Shown piece by piece: positions 42,181 through 51,494 of a DNA stretch of 55,014 bases. Made by a program: the position numbers and the translations under genes. Origin of the DNA: JBPEWY01 sp052032225 (GTDB lineage Bacteria; Bacteroidota; Bacteroidia; Flavobacteriales; Flavobacteriaceae); NCBI GenBank assembly GCA_052032225.1, contig JBPEWY010000028.1, positions 1 to 55,014 of the forward strand, in the 5' to 3' direction. Within the stretch, counting starts at the first letter, position 1. Every line of letters begins with the position of its first letter. The notes below the pieces were generated by a model, which was not told the DNA's origin, did not search any database, and saw only the letters and a program-made list of their open reading frames with translations.

Positions 42181-44097
42181 ATGTTAGAAGAAAAAAATGA
42201 TAACCTGCCAGAGGCAGAAGGACAAGAAGAAGCAGTAAATAGTACTCAAGAAGAAACCAGCAAAACCCCAATGCCAGACTCAACAGAAGATGCTTCAGAA
42301 AACAAAGGGGACGATGTGCAAAATGAGATAGACTCTTCTAATGCTGAAGATGCCGAAGATGAAGAAAATCATAAACGGCACGAAATACCTATGCCGGATT
42401 ATCATGCTATGAATATGGACGAGCTTATTCAAGAGCTCGAACATTTATTAAAAACTCAAAAGGTTCAAGCTATAAAAAACCACGTTGACACCATTAAATA
42501 TGAGTTCGACTTAAAGTTTCAAGAGTTACTGGAAGAGAAAAAAGAAGAGTTTATAAATGAAGGTGGCAACGAAATAGATTTTCACTTTTCTTCTCCATTA
42601 AAAACCAGATTCAACAAAATTTATAAAGAATATAAAGAAAAACGTCACCAGTACTATAAAAACTTAGAGCAAACCTTAAAAGCAAATCTTGCTAAACGTT
42701 TAGAAATAATAGAAGAGCTTAAAGGGCTTATTAACGTAGAAGAAAATATAAATACCACTTATAAGCACTTTAAAGAAATACAAGATAGGTGGCGTAATGC
42801 GGGTCCAATTCCAAGAGTAAATTACAACGATGTTTGGAGAACCTACCACCATCATGTAGAGCGTTTTTATGACTTTTTAGATCTAAACAGAGATTTAAGA
42901 GATTTAGATTTTAAACGAAATTTAGAAGAAAAAGAAAAACTTATTGAAAGAGCTAAAGCGCTTTTAGATGAAGAAGATGTTATGAAAGCATTTAGAGAGT
43001 TACAAATGCTTCATAAAATCTGGAAAGAAGATATTGGCCCTGTAGATAGAGAGCATCGCGAAGATGTTTGGAATAGGTTTAGCGCTATAACAAAAGAGCT
43101 TCATAAAAAAAGGCAAGAGTACTTTAAAAACTTAGATAAAGTTTATGAAGCAAACTTAGAGAAGAAACAAGAAATCATTCAAAAAATTCAAGAAATTACA
43201 GCCAATCCGGCTAACAATCATAATGGTTGGCAACAACAAATTAAAGATATAGAAGAGCTTAGAGAAGCTTTCTTTAAAGCCGGAAGAGTTCCAAAACATG
43301 TAAACGAAGAAACATGGGCTGCTTTTAAAGAGGCTGTAAGAGCTTTTAACCGAAACAAAAATGCTTTTTATAAAAGCCTTAAAAAAGCACAACAAGAAAA
43401 TTTAGAGAAAAAGTTAGAATTGGTTAAAATAGCCGAGTCTCTTAAAGACAGTGAAGATTGGGAAGAAACTACCCCAATAATGAAAAAAATACAAGCCGAT
43501 TGGAAAAATATTGGCCACGTTCCGAGAAAATATTCCGATAAAATTTGGAATGATTTTAAGGCAGCTTGTAATCATTATTTTGACAGGTATCATGCTCAAA
43601 AGAAAGAAGCTAATAAAGAAGAATATGAAGCTTTTGAAAAGAAAAAAGCTTTCTTAGACAACCTTAAAAGCTATGAACTTTCTGATGATAAAGATAAAAA
43701 TCTAGAAACTGTTAAAGGCTTTATTGAAGAGTGGGGAACCTTTGGTAAAGTGCCCTACAATAAACGAAGTATAGATGCCAAGTTCTATAAAATTATTGAT
43801 GCTCTGTGCAAAAAAATGAATTTAAGCAAACAAGAGGCAGAGCTTTTAAAATACGGCAACAGAATAGAGCAATTATCTAATGCAGAAGATGAGCGTTTAA
43901 TAGATAATGAGCGTATTTTTATTAAACGTAAGATTGATGAAGTTAAAAACGAAATACGACAGTTAGAAAATAATTTAGAGTTTATTAATGCAGACGAAAG
44001 TAATCCGGTGGTGCAAGAAGTAATGAAAAATATTGAGCGCCACAAAGAGTCATTAGGCATTTGGAAAGCTAAACTCAAAAAACTTAAAAATTTATAG
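42181..44097 (+). CDS. DUF349 repeat protein
   Basis: The 638-residue charged, largely helical cytoplasmic protein has an acidic, disordered N terminus (about 1-70) followed by tandem DUF349 modules. The recurring core is W(R/K)xxGPxPR or DWKNIGHVPRK, each with a later W..F....F.R (for example DRWRNAGPIPRVNYNDVWR, IWKEDIGPVDREHREDVW, ADWKNIGHVPRKYSDKIW, EWGTFGKVPYNKRSID). A C-terminal coiled coil ends the protein. Function is unknown in Bacteroidota. It stands alone, with its own promoter candidate and a strong terminator. Confidence 0.8.
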   Translation: MLEEKNDNLPEAEGQEEAVNSTQEETSKTPMPDSTEDASENKGDDVQNEIDSSNAEDAEDEENHKRHEIPMPDYHAMNMDELIQELEHLLKTQKVQAIKNHVDTIKYEFDLKFQELLEEKKEEFINEGGNEIDFHFSSPLKTRFNKIYKEYKEKRHQYYKNLEQTLKANLAKRLEIIEELKGLINVEENINTTYKHFKEIQDRWRNAGPIPRVNYNDVWRTYHHHVERFYDFLDLNRDLRDLDFKRNLEEKEKLIERAKALLDEEDVMKAFRELQMLHKIWKEDIGPVDREHREDVWNRFSAITKELHKKRQEYFKNLDKVYEANLEKKQEIIQKIQEITANPANNHNGWQQQIKDIEELREAFFKAGRVPKHVNEETWAAFKEAVRAFNRNKNAFYKSLKKAQQENLEKKLELVKIAESLKDSEDWEETTPIMKKIQADWKNIGHVPRKYSDKIWNDFKAACNHYFDRYHAQKKEANKEEYEAFEKKKAFLDNLKSYELSDDKDKNLETVKGFIEEWGTFGKVPYNKRSIDAKFYKIIDALCKKMNLSKQEAELLKYGNRIEQLSNAEDERLIDNERIFIKRKIDEVKNEIRQLENNLEFINADESNPVVQEVMKNIERHKESLGIWKAKLKKLKNL

Positions 44098-44110
44098 AAT
44101 TTATTAAATA

Positions 44111-44139
44111 AAAAAACCGGCAAAATTGCCGGTTTTTTT
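44111..44139. terminator. Bidirectional terminator between the DUF349 gene and rny
   Basis: AAAAAACCGGCAA (44111-44123) pairs with TTGCCGGTTTTTT (44126-44138). A-run and T-run flanks suit termination on both strands between the convergent genes. Confidence 0.92.
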
Positions 44140-44156
44140 GTCCTTATTTTTATAGT

Positions 44157-45719
44157 CTATTTAGCAACATTTACAGCTCTTGTTTCTCTAATTACTGTAA
44201 CTTTTACCTGACCGGGATAGGTCATGTCTGTTTGGATTTTTTGAGAAATTTCAAATGATAGTTCAGCTGCCTTATCATCACTTACTTTCTCACTCTCTAC
44301 AATAACTCTAAGCTCTCTTCCGGCTTGTATTGCATAAGCTTTCTTAACTCCTGTAAACCCAAAAGCAATATCTTCTAAATCTTTTAAGCGTTGAATGTAA
44401 GAGTCTAACACCTGTCTTCTTGCGCCCGGACGAGCACCACTAATAGCGTCACAAACCTGAACAATAGGCGCTAATAAAGTTTTCATTTCTATCTCATCAT
44501 GGTGAGCACCAATTGCATTGCAAACTTCCGGTTTCTCTCCATATTTTTCTGCCCATTCCATTCCTAAGATAGCATGAGGCACTTCGGTTTCTGTATCCGG
44601 AACTTTTCCTATATCATGTAGCAACCCTGCTCTTTTAGCTAGTTTAGGATTTAATCCAAGCTCTGCAGCCATTACTCCGCAAAGTTTAGCCACTTCTCTT
44701 GAGTGTTGCAATAAGTTTTGTCCGTACGAAGAGCGGTACTTCATTCTACCCACAGCTTTAATAAGCTCGGGGTGTAAGCCATGAATTCCTAAATCTATTA
44801 CAGTTCGTTTTCCAACTTCAATAATTTCTTCTTCAATTTGCTTAGTAACTTTTTGTACCACCTCTTCTATTCTGGCAGGATGTATTCTTCCGTCTGTTAC
44901 TAATCTGTGAAGTGATAATCTTGCTATTTCTCTTCTAACTGAATCAAAGCAAGAAAGTATAATTGCCTCCGGAGTATCATCTACAATAATTTCTACTCCG
45001 GTAGCAGCCTCTAAAGCTCTAATATTACGTCCTTCTCTACCAATTATTCTTCCTTTAACATCATCAGATTCTAAGTTAAATACAGAAACACAATTTTCTA
45101 TTGCTTCTTCTGTACCTATACGTTGAATGGTGTTAACTACAATTTTTTTGGCTTCCTGCTGTGCAGTTAGTTTAGCCTCTTCTAATGTTTTTTGAATATA
45201 GGTCATCGCATCACTTTTAGCATCTGCTTTAAGCGATTCTATTAGTTGCGCCTTTGCATCTTCTGCTGATAGGCCCGATATAACCTCTAATTGTTCAATT
45301 TGGTTTTTGTGAAGCTTATCTAATTCAGCTTGTCTTTTTTCTAAATAATCAAGCCTGTAATCGTAGTCTTTAATTTTAGCTTCTACCTCGCTATTTAGCT
45401 TTTTTTGTTTAGCAAGCTCATTAGAGATTTGAGATTCTTTATCTCTGGCTCTTTTCTCTATTTCACCAATTTTCTTTTCTTTAGAGAGAATTACTTTTTC
45501 GTGCTCTGCTTTAAGCTCTAAAAATTTTTCTTTAGCCTGAAAAATCTTGTCTTTTTTAATATTTTCTCCTTCTGCTTCTGCTTGTTTAAGTATAGAAGCA
45601 GCCTCTTTTTTTGCATTAGCAATTAGTTTAGACGCCTTGCTCTTTTCTACTAGTTTTGCTACTAAAAATCCTAAAACCAAACCAACTACTCCTGTAATAA
45701 TAAGTGTTGTTGCATCCAT
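44157..45719 (-). CDS. rny: Ribonuclease Y
   Basis: Membrane-anchored endoribonuclease that starts mRNA decay. The 520-residue length is standard. It has one N-terminal transmembrane helix (about 5-23), a long coiled coil to about 200, a KH domain (GRIIGREGRNIRALEAATG), and an HD domain with LLHDIGKVPD at about 365-374. A 6S-like RNA gene lies directly upstream on the same strand. Its terminator-like U-tract ends about 24 bases before the ATG. Confidence 0.95.
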   Translation of the reverse strand: MDATTLIITGVVGLVLGFLVAKLVEKSKASKLIANAKKEAASILKQAEAEGENIKKDKIFQAKEKFLELKAEHEKVILSKEKKIGEIEKRARDKESQISNELAKQKKLNSEVEAKIKDYDYRLDYLEKRQAELDKLHKNQIEQLEVISGLSAEDAKAQLIESLKADAKSDAMTYIQKTLEEAKLTAQQEAKKIVVNTIQRIGTEEAIENCVSVFNLESDDVKGRIIGREGRNIRALEAATGVEIIVDDTPEAIILSCFDSVRREIARLSLHRLVTDGRIHPARIEEVVQKVTKQIEEEIIEVGKRTVIDLGIHGLHPELIKAVGRMKYRSSYGQNLLQHSREVAKLCGVMAAELGLNPKLAKRAGLLHDIGKVPDTETEVPHAILGMEWAEKYGEKPEVCNAIGAHHDEIEMKTLLAPIVQVCDAISGARPGARRQVLDSYIQRLKDLEDIAFGFTGVKKAYAIQAGRELRVIVESEKVSDDKAAELSFEISQKIQTDMTYPGQVKVTVIRETRAVNVAK

Positions 45720-45742
45720 CGTATCAATATTATTTTAGTCAT

Positions 45743-45911
45743 AAAAAAAGCCTACATTGGTTTGAAGTTTTGTACAAACTCCTTCTGACAGGTTTAAGGC
45801 TACCATGCTGATCAAGGATCCGTGACTAAGACGGCATGCTTTTACAACACGAACTCACCTTTTTTAATTGTAATAGTGTTGAGTTTGTCAAAATAAAACA
45901 CCAATGTAGGC
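45743..45911 (-). ncRNA. ssrS: 6S-like RNA (6S-Flavo type)
   Basis: Probable RNA-polymerase-binding 6S RNA of the Flavobacteria type. Read on the minus strand, a 12-bp closing stem joins the 5' end (GCCTACATTGGT, 45911-45900 region) to the 3' end (ACCAATGTAGGC, 45761-45750). A second stem (45888-45881 with 45781-45774) flanks a large central bubble, and an apical stem forms CATGC/GCATG (45838-45834 with 45808-45804). A run of seven T follows the closing stem. Position beside zapA also matches 6S genes elsewhere. No ORF fits here. No clear promoter is seen upstream. Confidence 0.85.
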
Positions 45912-45938
45912 AGTAATAAATATTGTATTTAAAGAACG

Positions 45939-46229
45939 TTAGCTAAGATGCTCAGATAAAAGCTTATTTAAGGTTTCAAGACGTTGTTTAGCTTGAGCTA
46001 CATCATTATCTATATCTATGTTTTTTTGCTCTAACTGAGACGCAAATTGCAATGCACACATAGCCAATACATCTTGTTTATCTCGTACCGCATAACTTTG
46101 CTCAAATTGCTTAATTAAACCTTCTATTTTTTTTGCAGCTTTCCGAAGCCCCTCTTCTTGACTGGGGTTAATGGTTAACGGATATACTCTGTCTGCAATA
46201 GTAAGTTTAATTTTAAGCTTGTTATCCAT
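45939..46229 (-). CDS. zapA: Cell division protein ZapA
   Basis: FtsZ-ring-associated protein that cross-links FtsZ filaments. The 96-residue length is typical. The N-terminal IKLTIADRVYPLTINPSQEEGLRKAAKKIE head domain pattern and the C-terminal coiled coil are present. It lies just after a coiled-coil gene and just before the 6S-like RNA and rny on the same strand. Confidence 0.85.
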   Translation of the reverse strand: MDNKLKIKLTIADRVYPLTINPSQEEGLRKAAKKIEGLIKQFEQSYAVRDKQDVLAMCALQFASQLEQKNIDIDNDVAQAKQRLETLNKLLSEHLS

Positions 46230-46242
46230 ATGTATTTAACAG

Positions 46243-46530
46243 CTATTCGGCTAATTGCGATATACATTCGTCTAATTCCCGAATTAAAGCATTTATCTTT
46301 AGCTTAGCTTCTTTTTTCTCATTACTGCCAAGTATTGAGCTTGCCAACTTAAGCGATTCGTATTTTTCTTTCCAGTCTGCAACTTCATGTTCAAGTTGCA
46401 CTTTCTGGTTCTCTAAAGTTGCTACTTGCTCTTGTAATTTACCATTAGCTTGCTTGTATAATTCTAATTTATGAAGCAATTTGCTAATACGATTTTCTAG
46501 AACATCCACAATTTCAGAGATATCGCTCAT
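46243..46530 (-). CDS. Small coiled-coil protein upstream of zapA
   Basis: The 95-residue protein is predicted to be almost entirely coiled coil (heptads from about residue 8 to 60, then a short helix with KLKINALIRELDECISQLAE). No signal peptide or membrane helix. Size, fold and placement one short gap before zapA suggest a ZapB-like division partner, but sequence similarity to ZapB is not evident, so this stays an inference. Confidence 0.65.
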   Translation of the reverse strand: MSDISEIVDVLENRISKLLHKLELYKQANGKLQEQVATLENQKVQLEHEVADWKEKYESLKLASSILGSNEKKEAKLKINALIRELDECISQLAE

Positions 46531-46556
46531 ATTGCAAAATCAATACATGTTACTTA

Positions 46557-46587
46557 CAAAGGTAACATACCTTAGCATAGTTCGCAA
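46557..46587 (-). promoter_or_regulatory. Promoter for the coiled-coil gene and zapA, -33 TTG and -7 TACCTTTG
   Basis: Minus-strand TTG (46587-46585) is 20 bases before TACCTTTG (46564-46557), a full match to the Bacteroidota promoter. It lies about 27 bases before the first ATG and could drive the coiled-coil gene, zapA and possibly the 6S-like RNA. Confidence 0.7.
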
Positions 46588-46692
46588 TATTTTTTGTTAA
46601 AATATTCTTACCTATAAAACTCGCTTGTTTTATGTATTTGTTTTTTATAAGATTGTTTTAAATTTTATACATTAGCCTCGAAGCCTATTACT

Positions 46693-48387
46693 ATGAGAAC
46701 ACTCTTCTTGCTTTGCTTTTTTGTTAGTAGCTACTTTACCTGTATTGCTCAATATAATTATCCGGAAAACTATTTTAGATCACCTTTAGATATTCCGTTA
46801 ATTTTATCGGGAACTTTTGGAGAGTTACGTTCTAATCACTTTCATTCAGGAATAGATATAAAAACTCAACAAAGAGAAGGGCTTCCGGTATATGCAATTG
46901 CCGATGGTGTTGTTACCCGTATTAAAGTTTCTATATGGGGTTACGGTAAAGCTATTTATGTGGCGCATCCTAATGGCTACACCTCTGTTTATGCGCATTT
47001 ACAAAAATTTTCTCCAGAAATAGAAGCCTACATAAAACAAAAGCAATACGAGCAAGAAACGTTTGAAATTGAGTTATTTCCTGATGAAACTCAACTAAAA
47101 GTTAACAAAGGTGATGTTATTGCTTACAGTGGTAACACCGGAGGGTCTGGCGGGCCGCATTTGCATTTTGAAATTAGAAATACTGCAACACAAAAACCTA
47201 TTAATCCTTTGTTTTTTGGTTTTGATGTTAAAGACACCCAAAGTCCAATGGTACAAGAGCTATACGCTTATCCTGTTGGAGAAAATTCACAAGTTAACCA
47301 ATCTGCCAAAAAAGTTAGGATACCTCTTAACAGAACTCCTTCAGGTAGCTTAGAGGCTGGTAAAGTAACTGCTTTGGGTACAATTGGATTTGGAATTAAC
47401 ACCTACGACAGGCAAGATTTGGCATACAACAAAAATGGAGTTTACCAAGTACAAATGCTTGTTAATGGTACGCCTCATTTTTCATATAATTTTGATTCGT
47501 TTTCTTTTACCGAAACACGATATATTAATACCCTTATAGATTACGAACATTACATAGAAGATAAAAGACGAATACAATACTGTTTTAAACAGCCTCACAG
47601 TAAATTAAGTGTGTACAATACTAAAAACGGAAACGGATTACTTACTGTTAACCCCGGGCAATTTTACAACATAAAGCTTTTAGTTAAAGATATTTATGGC
47701 AATCAAACCACTATTAATATTCCTGTTGAAGGTAAAGCGCAAGAGGTGTTAACTACACCTAAACCCGAACCTGCAAACACCTACTTGATTTCTAACCAAC
47801 CCAATAGTTATAATTTAGGTATTGCAACCGTGTATTTTCCGGCCGGAACATTTTATAAAAACCAAAACTTACAACTATTATCTAATTCAGATACAATTAT
47901 TGTTCATAACAATAAAGTTCCTGTTCACAGAAATTTTACTATTACTTTTAACGTAGCCAAATACAGCTCTAAAGAGCGCGAAAAAATGTTTATAGCGTAT
48001 TTAAATAATAAAAATGAACCTGTATTTTTAAAAACATACAAAAGAAACAACACCTTTAGCGCCCGTACTAAAACCTTGGGTAAGTTTACTCTTAGTACAG
48101 ATACTATTGCACCTACAATTAGACCTAAGAACTTTAAGCCTAATAAATGGTTATCTAACTACAATTACTTAACTCTTAAAATTAAAGACGATTTAAGCGG
48201 AATTGCTACTTATAATGCTTACCTGAATGGAGAATGGATTTTAATGGAGTACGATCCTAAAACAGCAACTTTAAAGTATAATTTTAATGATAAAACATTT
48301 AAAAACACAAAATATAATCTTAGAGTAGTTGTTTCAGATAATGTGGGCAACACAACTACCTACTCTTGCGTTTTTTATAAAAAATAA
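46693..48387 (+). CDS. Secreted M23 (LytM) family peptidase
   Basis: The 564-residue exported protein has a signal peptide (to CIAQY) and an N-terminal LytM domain with a full zinc site: HFHSGIDIK and GGSGGPHLHFE. The central DVKDTQSPMVQELYAYPV is typical of Bacteroidota members. Its C-terminal 350 residues form beta-rich domains. Probably a peptidoglycan endopeptidase, or a regulator of one. A TonB-dependent receptor follows after nine bases. Confidence 0.88.
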   Translation: MRTLFLLCFFVSSYFTCIAQYNYPENYFRSPLDIPLILSGTFGELRSNHFHSGIDIKTQQREGLPVYAIADGVVTRIKVSIWGYGKAIYVAHPNGYTSVYAHLQKFSPEIEAYIKQKQYEQETFEIELFPDETQLKVNKGDVIAYSGNTGGSGGPHLHFEIRNTATQKPINPLFFGFDVKDTQSPMVQELYAYPVGENSQVNQSAKKVRIPLNRTPSGSLEAGKVTALGTIGFGINTYDRQDLAYNKNGVYQVQMLVNGTPHFSYNFDSFSFTETRYINTLIDYEHYIEDKRRIQYCFKQPHSKLSVYNTKNGNGLLTVNPGQFYNIKLLVKDIYGNQTTINIPVEGKAQEVLTTPKPEPANTYLISNQPNSYNLGIATVYFPAGTFYKNQNLQLLSNSDTIIVHNNKVPVHRNFTITFNVAKYSSKEREKMFIAYLNNKNEPVFLKTYKRNNTFSARTKTLGKFTLSTDTIAPTIRPKNFKPNKWLSNYNYLTLKIKDDLSGIATYNAYLNGEWILMEYDPKTATLKYNFNDKTFKNTKYNLRVVVSDNVGNTTTYSCVFYKK

Positions 48388-48396
48388 AAACACTTA

Positions 48397-50859
48397 ATGC
48401 GTTATTTTCTTTTTCTTATTGTTTTTTGCGCCTCTTTGTTAAGTGTACAAGCTCAAAATGCTACGCTTAAAGGTGTAGTATTAAACGAAAATAACCAACC
48501 GCTAAGTAATGTAAATATTAGCACATCTGCCGGTAATGGCACTGTAAGCAACATTAACGGGTTTTATAGTATAAACTTACCTGCAAACAAAAGTATACAA
48601 GTAGTTTTTAGTCATGTTTCATACAAAAACATTACCCTAACAATTACTTTAAAAGACGGTGCAGATTTTGAGTTTAATCCGGTACTAAAAACACAAATTG
48701 CACAAATTTCAGAGATAACACTTGTAGCAAATCAAAATAAACTACTTCAAGGTGTTACTCATATTACACCCCAGCAATTAAGAAAAATTCCGGGTGCGAA
48801 TGCAGGTGTAGAAAACATACTGCTTACACTACCCGGAGTTAGTAATAATAATGAGCTTAGCACACAATATAATGTTAGAGGTGGTAATTACGATGAAAAC
48901 CTTGTTTATGTTAACGAAATAGAAGTTTACCGTCCGTTTTTAATTCGCTCCGGACAACAAGAAGGGTTAAGTTTTGTTAACTCTAATATGGTTCAGAATA
49001 TATATTTTTCTGCCGGTGGATTTCAAGCTAAGTACGGCGACAAACTATCGTCTGTTTTAGATATTACCTATAAAATTCCTGATGTTAACTACACACAAAT
49101 AACTGCCAATTTGCTTGGTGCGAGCGCTACATTGGCAACAAAGAATAAAAACGGAAAATGGTTAAGCATAAACGGAATTAGGTACAGAGATAATAGTTTA
49201 TTAGTAAACAGTAAAGAAACACAAACAGACTTTAATCCGCTTTTTGCAGATTTTCAATCTTATACAACTTATAGAGCCTCAAGCCAATTAGAATTTAATT
49301 TTCTGGGCACAGCATCTATAAATCGATATAAATACAAACCATTAACAAGGCAAACCAATTTTGGATCGTTATTAAATCCTGTTGCATTAATTATTAATTA
49401 TCAAGGTAAAGAAGACGATGCTTATAAAACTGCTTTAGGCGCTTTTAAAGCAACCTATTTTGCTAATAAAAACCTTACATTAAAACTAATAGCATCAGGA
49501 TATGTAACTACAGAAAGAGAGTATTTTGATTTGCTGGCCCAATATGAATTAGCCGATATTAATACAGATTTTAGCTCGGATGATTTGGGTCAGGTTACAT
49601 TTTCTCAAGGAATTGGCTCTCAATTAAATCATGGTCGTAATACAGTAAACGCATCAATTTTTAATATCACTCATAAAGGGAACTATCAAGTAAATAACAA
49701 TCAAATAGAATGGGGAGCAACATTTACGCACGAAGCAATAAATGATAGAATTGTTGAATGGGAAGTTATTGATTCTACAGGATTTTCTATTAGGCCGCCA
49801 TTAGCAGAATTTAATAACAACCAACCCTACCAACCCTTTGTTGCTCCGCTAACTCCTTACCAAAATATTAGAGCAAAAAACAATACAACTATAAACAGAG
49901 TATCTGGTTTTACACAATGGTCTAAAAGGTTGGATTTTAACAATCAAAAACTTTACGTAAATCTTGGTACCAGAACTCATTTTTGGAATGTATCTGCACA
50001 AAACAATCAATCTTCATCAGATTTTACTATAAGTCCGAGAGCTCAAATTTCTTTTAAGCCTAACTGGGAAACAGACATGGTTTTTAAACTTTCCGGTGGG
50101 TGGTATCATCAACCGCCTTTTTACAGAGAGCTCAGAGACAGTACCGGTAATGTAGTACCGGATGTTAAGGCTCAAGAATCCATACATTTTGTAGCCGGAC
50201 ACGAATATAGCTTCACGCTCTGGAAAAGTCCTTTTAAGCTCATATCTGAAGCCTATTACAAAAAACTAAACAATGTAAACACCTACACAGTAGAAAATGT
50301 GAGGGTTAGGTATAGAGCAAACAACAACGCAACAGCTTATGCTTACGGATTAGATTTACGCTTGCACGGAGCTTTTGTTCCGGGTACAGAATCTTGGTTT
50401 AGTTTTGGGTATCTTAAAACTCAAGAGAATTTAAATAATAGAGGGTATATTGCCAGACCAACAGATCAACGTTTAAAATTTGCTCTCTTATTCCAGGATT
50501 ACGTACCCAACATACCTCAACTAAAAATGTATTTAAATATGGTGTATAATACCGGCTTGCCGGGGGGGTCTCCCAGCTATGCTAATCCGTACTTGTTTCA
50601 AAACAGATTGCGCGATTACAAAAGAGCTGATTTAGGTATTTGGTATGTGCTAACAGATTATAACAATCAATTTAAAAAAGGGCATTGGCTACATAAATTT
50701 AAAGAACTGAGTGTTGGGTTCGAAATATTCAATATTTTTGACGTCCAAAATGCAATTACTAACACATGGGTTAGAGATGTGTATAGTAAACAGCAGTTTG
50801 GAATACCAAATTTTATGACCGGTAGAGTGTTTAATGTGAAATTGAATATGCAGTTGTAA
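48397..50859 (+). CDS. TonB-dependent outer-membrane receptor with carboxypeptidase-like N-terminal domain
   Basis: The 820-residue receptor has a signal peptide (to SVQAQ), a carboxypeptidase regulatory-like domain (about 22-100, LKGVVLNENNQPLSNVNIS), a plug with IPGANAGVENILLTLPGV and YNVRGGNYDENLVYVNEIE, and a beta-barrel ending VFNVKLNMQL. No SusD-like partner is nearby, so it is not a standard polysaccharide locus; the substrate is unknown. Its stop overlaps the next start as TAATG. Confidence 0.9.
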   Translation: MRYFLFLIVFCASLLSVQAQNATLKGVVLNENNQPLSNVNISTSAGNGTVSNINGFYSINLPANKSIQVVFSHVSYKNITLTITLKDGADFEFNPVLKTQIAQISEITLVANQNKLLQGVTHITPQQLRKIPGANAGVENILLTLPGVSNNNELSTQYNVRGGNYDENLVYVNEIEVYRPFLIRSGQQEGLSFVNSNMVQNIYFSAGGFQAKYGDKLSSVLDITYKIPDVNYTQITANLLGASATLATKNKNGKWLSINGIRYRDNSLLVNSKETQTDFNPLFADFQSYTTYRASSQLEFNFLGTASINRYKYKPLTRQTNFGSLLNPVALIINYQGKEDDAYKTALGAFKATYFANKNLTLKLIASGYVTTEREYFDLLAQYELADINTDFSSDDLGQVTFSQGIGSQLNHGRNTVNASIFNITHKGNYQVNNNQIEWGATFTHEAINDRIVEWEVIDSTGFSIRPPLAEFNNNQPYQPFVAPLTPYQNIRAKNNTTINRVSGFTQWSKRLDFNNQKLYVNLGTRTHFWNVSAQNNQSSSDFTISPRAQISFKPNWETDMVFKLSGGWYHQPPFYRELRDSTGNVVPDVKAQESIHFVAGHEYSFTLWKSPFKLISEAYYKKLNNVNTYTVENVRVRYRANNNATAYAYGLDLRLHGAFVPGTESWFSFGYLKTQENLNNRGYIARPTDQRLKFALLFQDYVPNIPQLKMYLNMVYNTGLPGGSPSYANPYLFQNRLRDYKRADLGIWYVLTDYNNQFKKGHWLHKFKELSVGFEIFNIFDVQNAITNTWVRDVYSKQQFGIPNFMTGRVFNVKLNMQL

Positions 50860-51494
50860 TGAAAAAATTATACGTACTTATACTTTTACTCAGTGTTAAT
50901 TCTTTTTGCTTAGCCCAAAAAACAATTTACGAAAGTGCTGCTTTTAAATCTCTTAGCAAAAATCATAAAACCATAGCAATTATACCTTTTTTAGCAACAC
51001 TGCATCTTTCTGACGAAGCCATTTCTGAAAACCAATTAAAAGAACTTGAAGAAACAGAAGGTTATGCAGTACAAAATGCTTTAGAAACTTATTTTTTAAA
51101 AAGAAAAAAAAGAAAAAAGCTATCGGTTAGTTTTCAAGATATAGCAGCCACCAATGCCAGCTTGCAAAAAAACAATATTACATACCAAAACATAGATGTT
51201 TATACTACCCAAGAGCTTGCCGAAATTTTAGGTGTAGATGCAGTAATTAGCGGAAACTTAACTCTTAACGCCTTAATTTCTAAAGGTGTCTCTGATAATT
51301 TTAATTTAATTGATTATTTAACTGGAAAGTCTGATTACGGCCGAATTGCCATTAAAATAAGTGATGGCGCAACCGGCAAATTACTCTGGAAATACGAAAA
51401 AACCATTACCCGAAAATCTGGTAAAAACACACAAGCCATCATAGAAAGTATGATGAAACAAGCTGCTAGAAAATTTCCTTACGATAAAAATTAA
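50859..51494 (+). CDS. Secreted CsgG/LpoB-like protein of unknown function
   Basis: The 211-residue protein has a signal peptide (to CLAQK) but no lipobox. The mature part has KTIAIIPFLATL, ELAEILGVDAVISGNLTLN and IAIKISDGATGKLLWKYEKT, a pattern seen in CsgG-type or similar secretion-related domains (ABC-type Ig-like assembly proteins). Assignment is tentative. It is translated directly after the receptor by a TAATG overlap, suggesting a partner role. Its stop shares bases with the convergent desulfurase stop. Confidence 0.65.
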   Translation: MKKLYVLILLLSVNSFCLAQKTIYESAAFKSLSKNHKTIAIIPFLATLHLSDEAISENQLKELEETEGYAVQNALETYFLKRKKRKKLSVSFQDIAATNASLQKNNITYQNIDVYTTQELAEILGVDAVISGNLTLNALISKGVSDNFNLIDYLTGKSDYGRIAIKISDGATGKLLWKYEKTITRKSGKNTQAIIESMMKQAARKFPYDKN

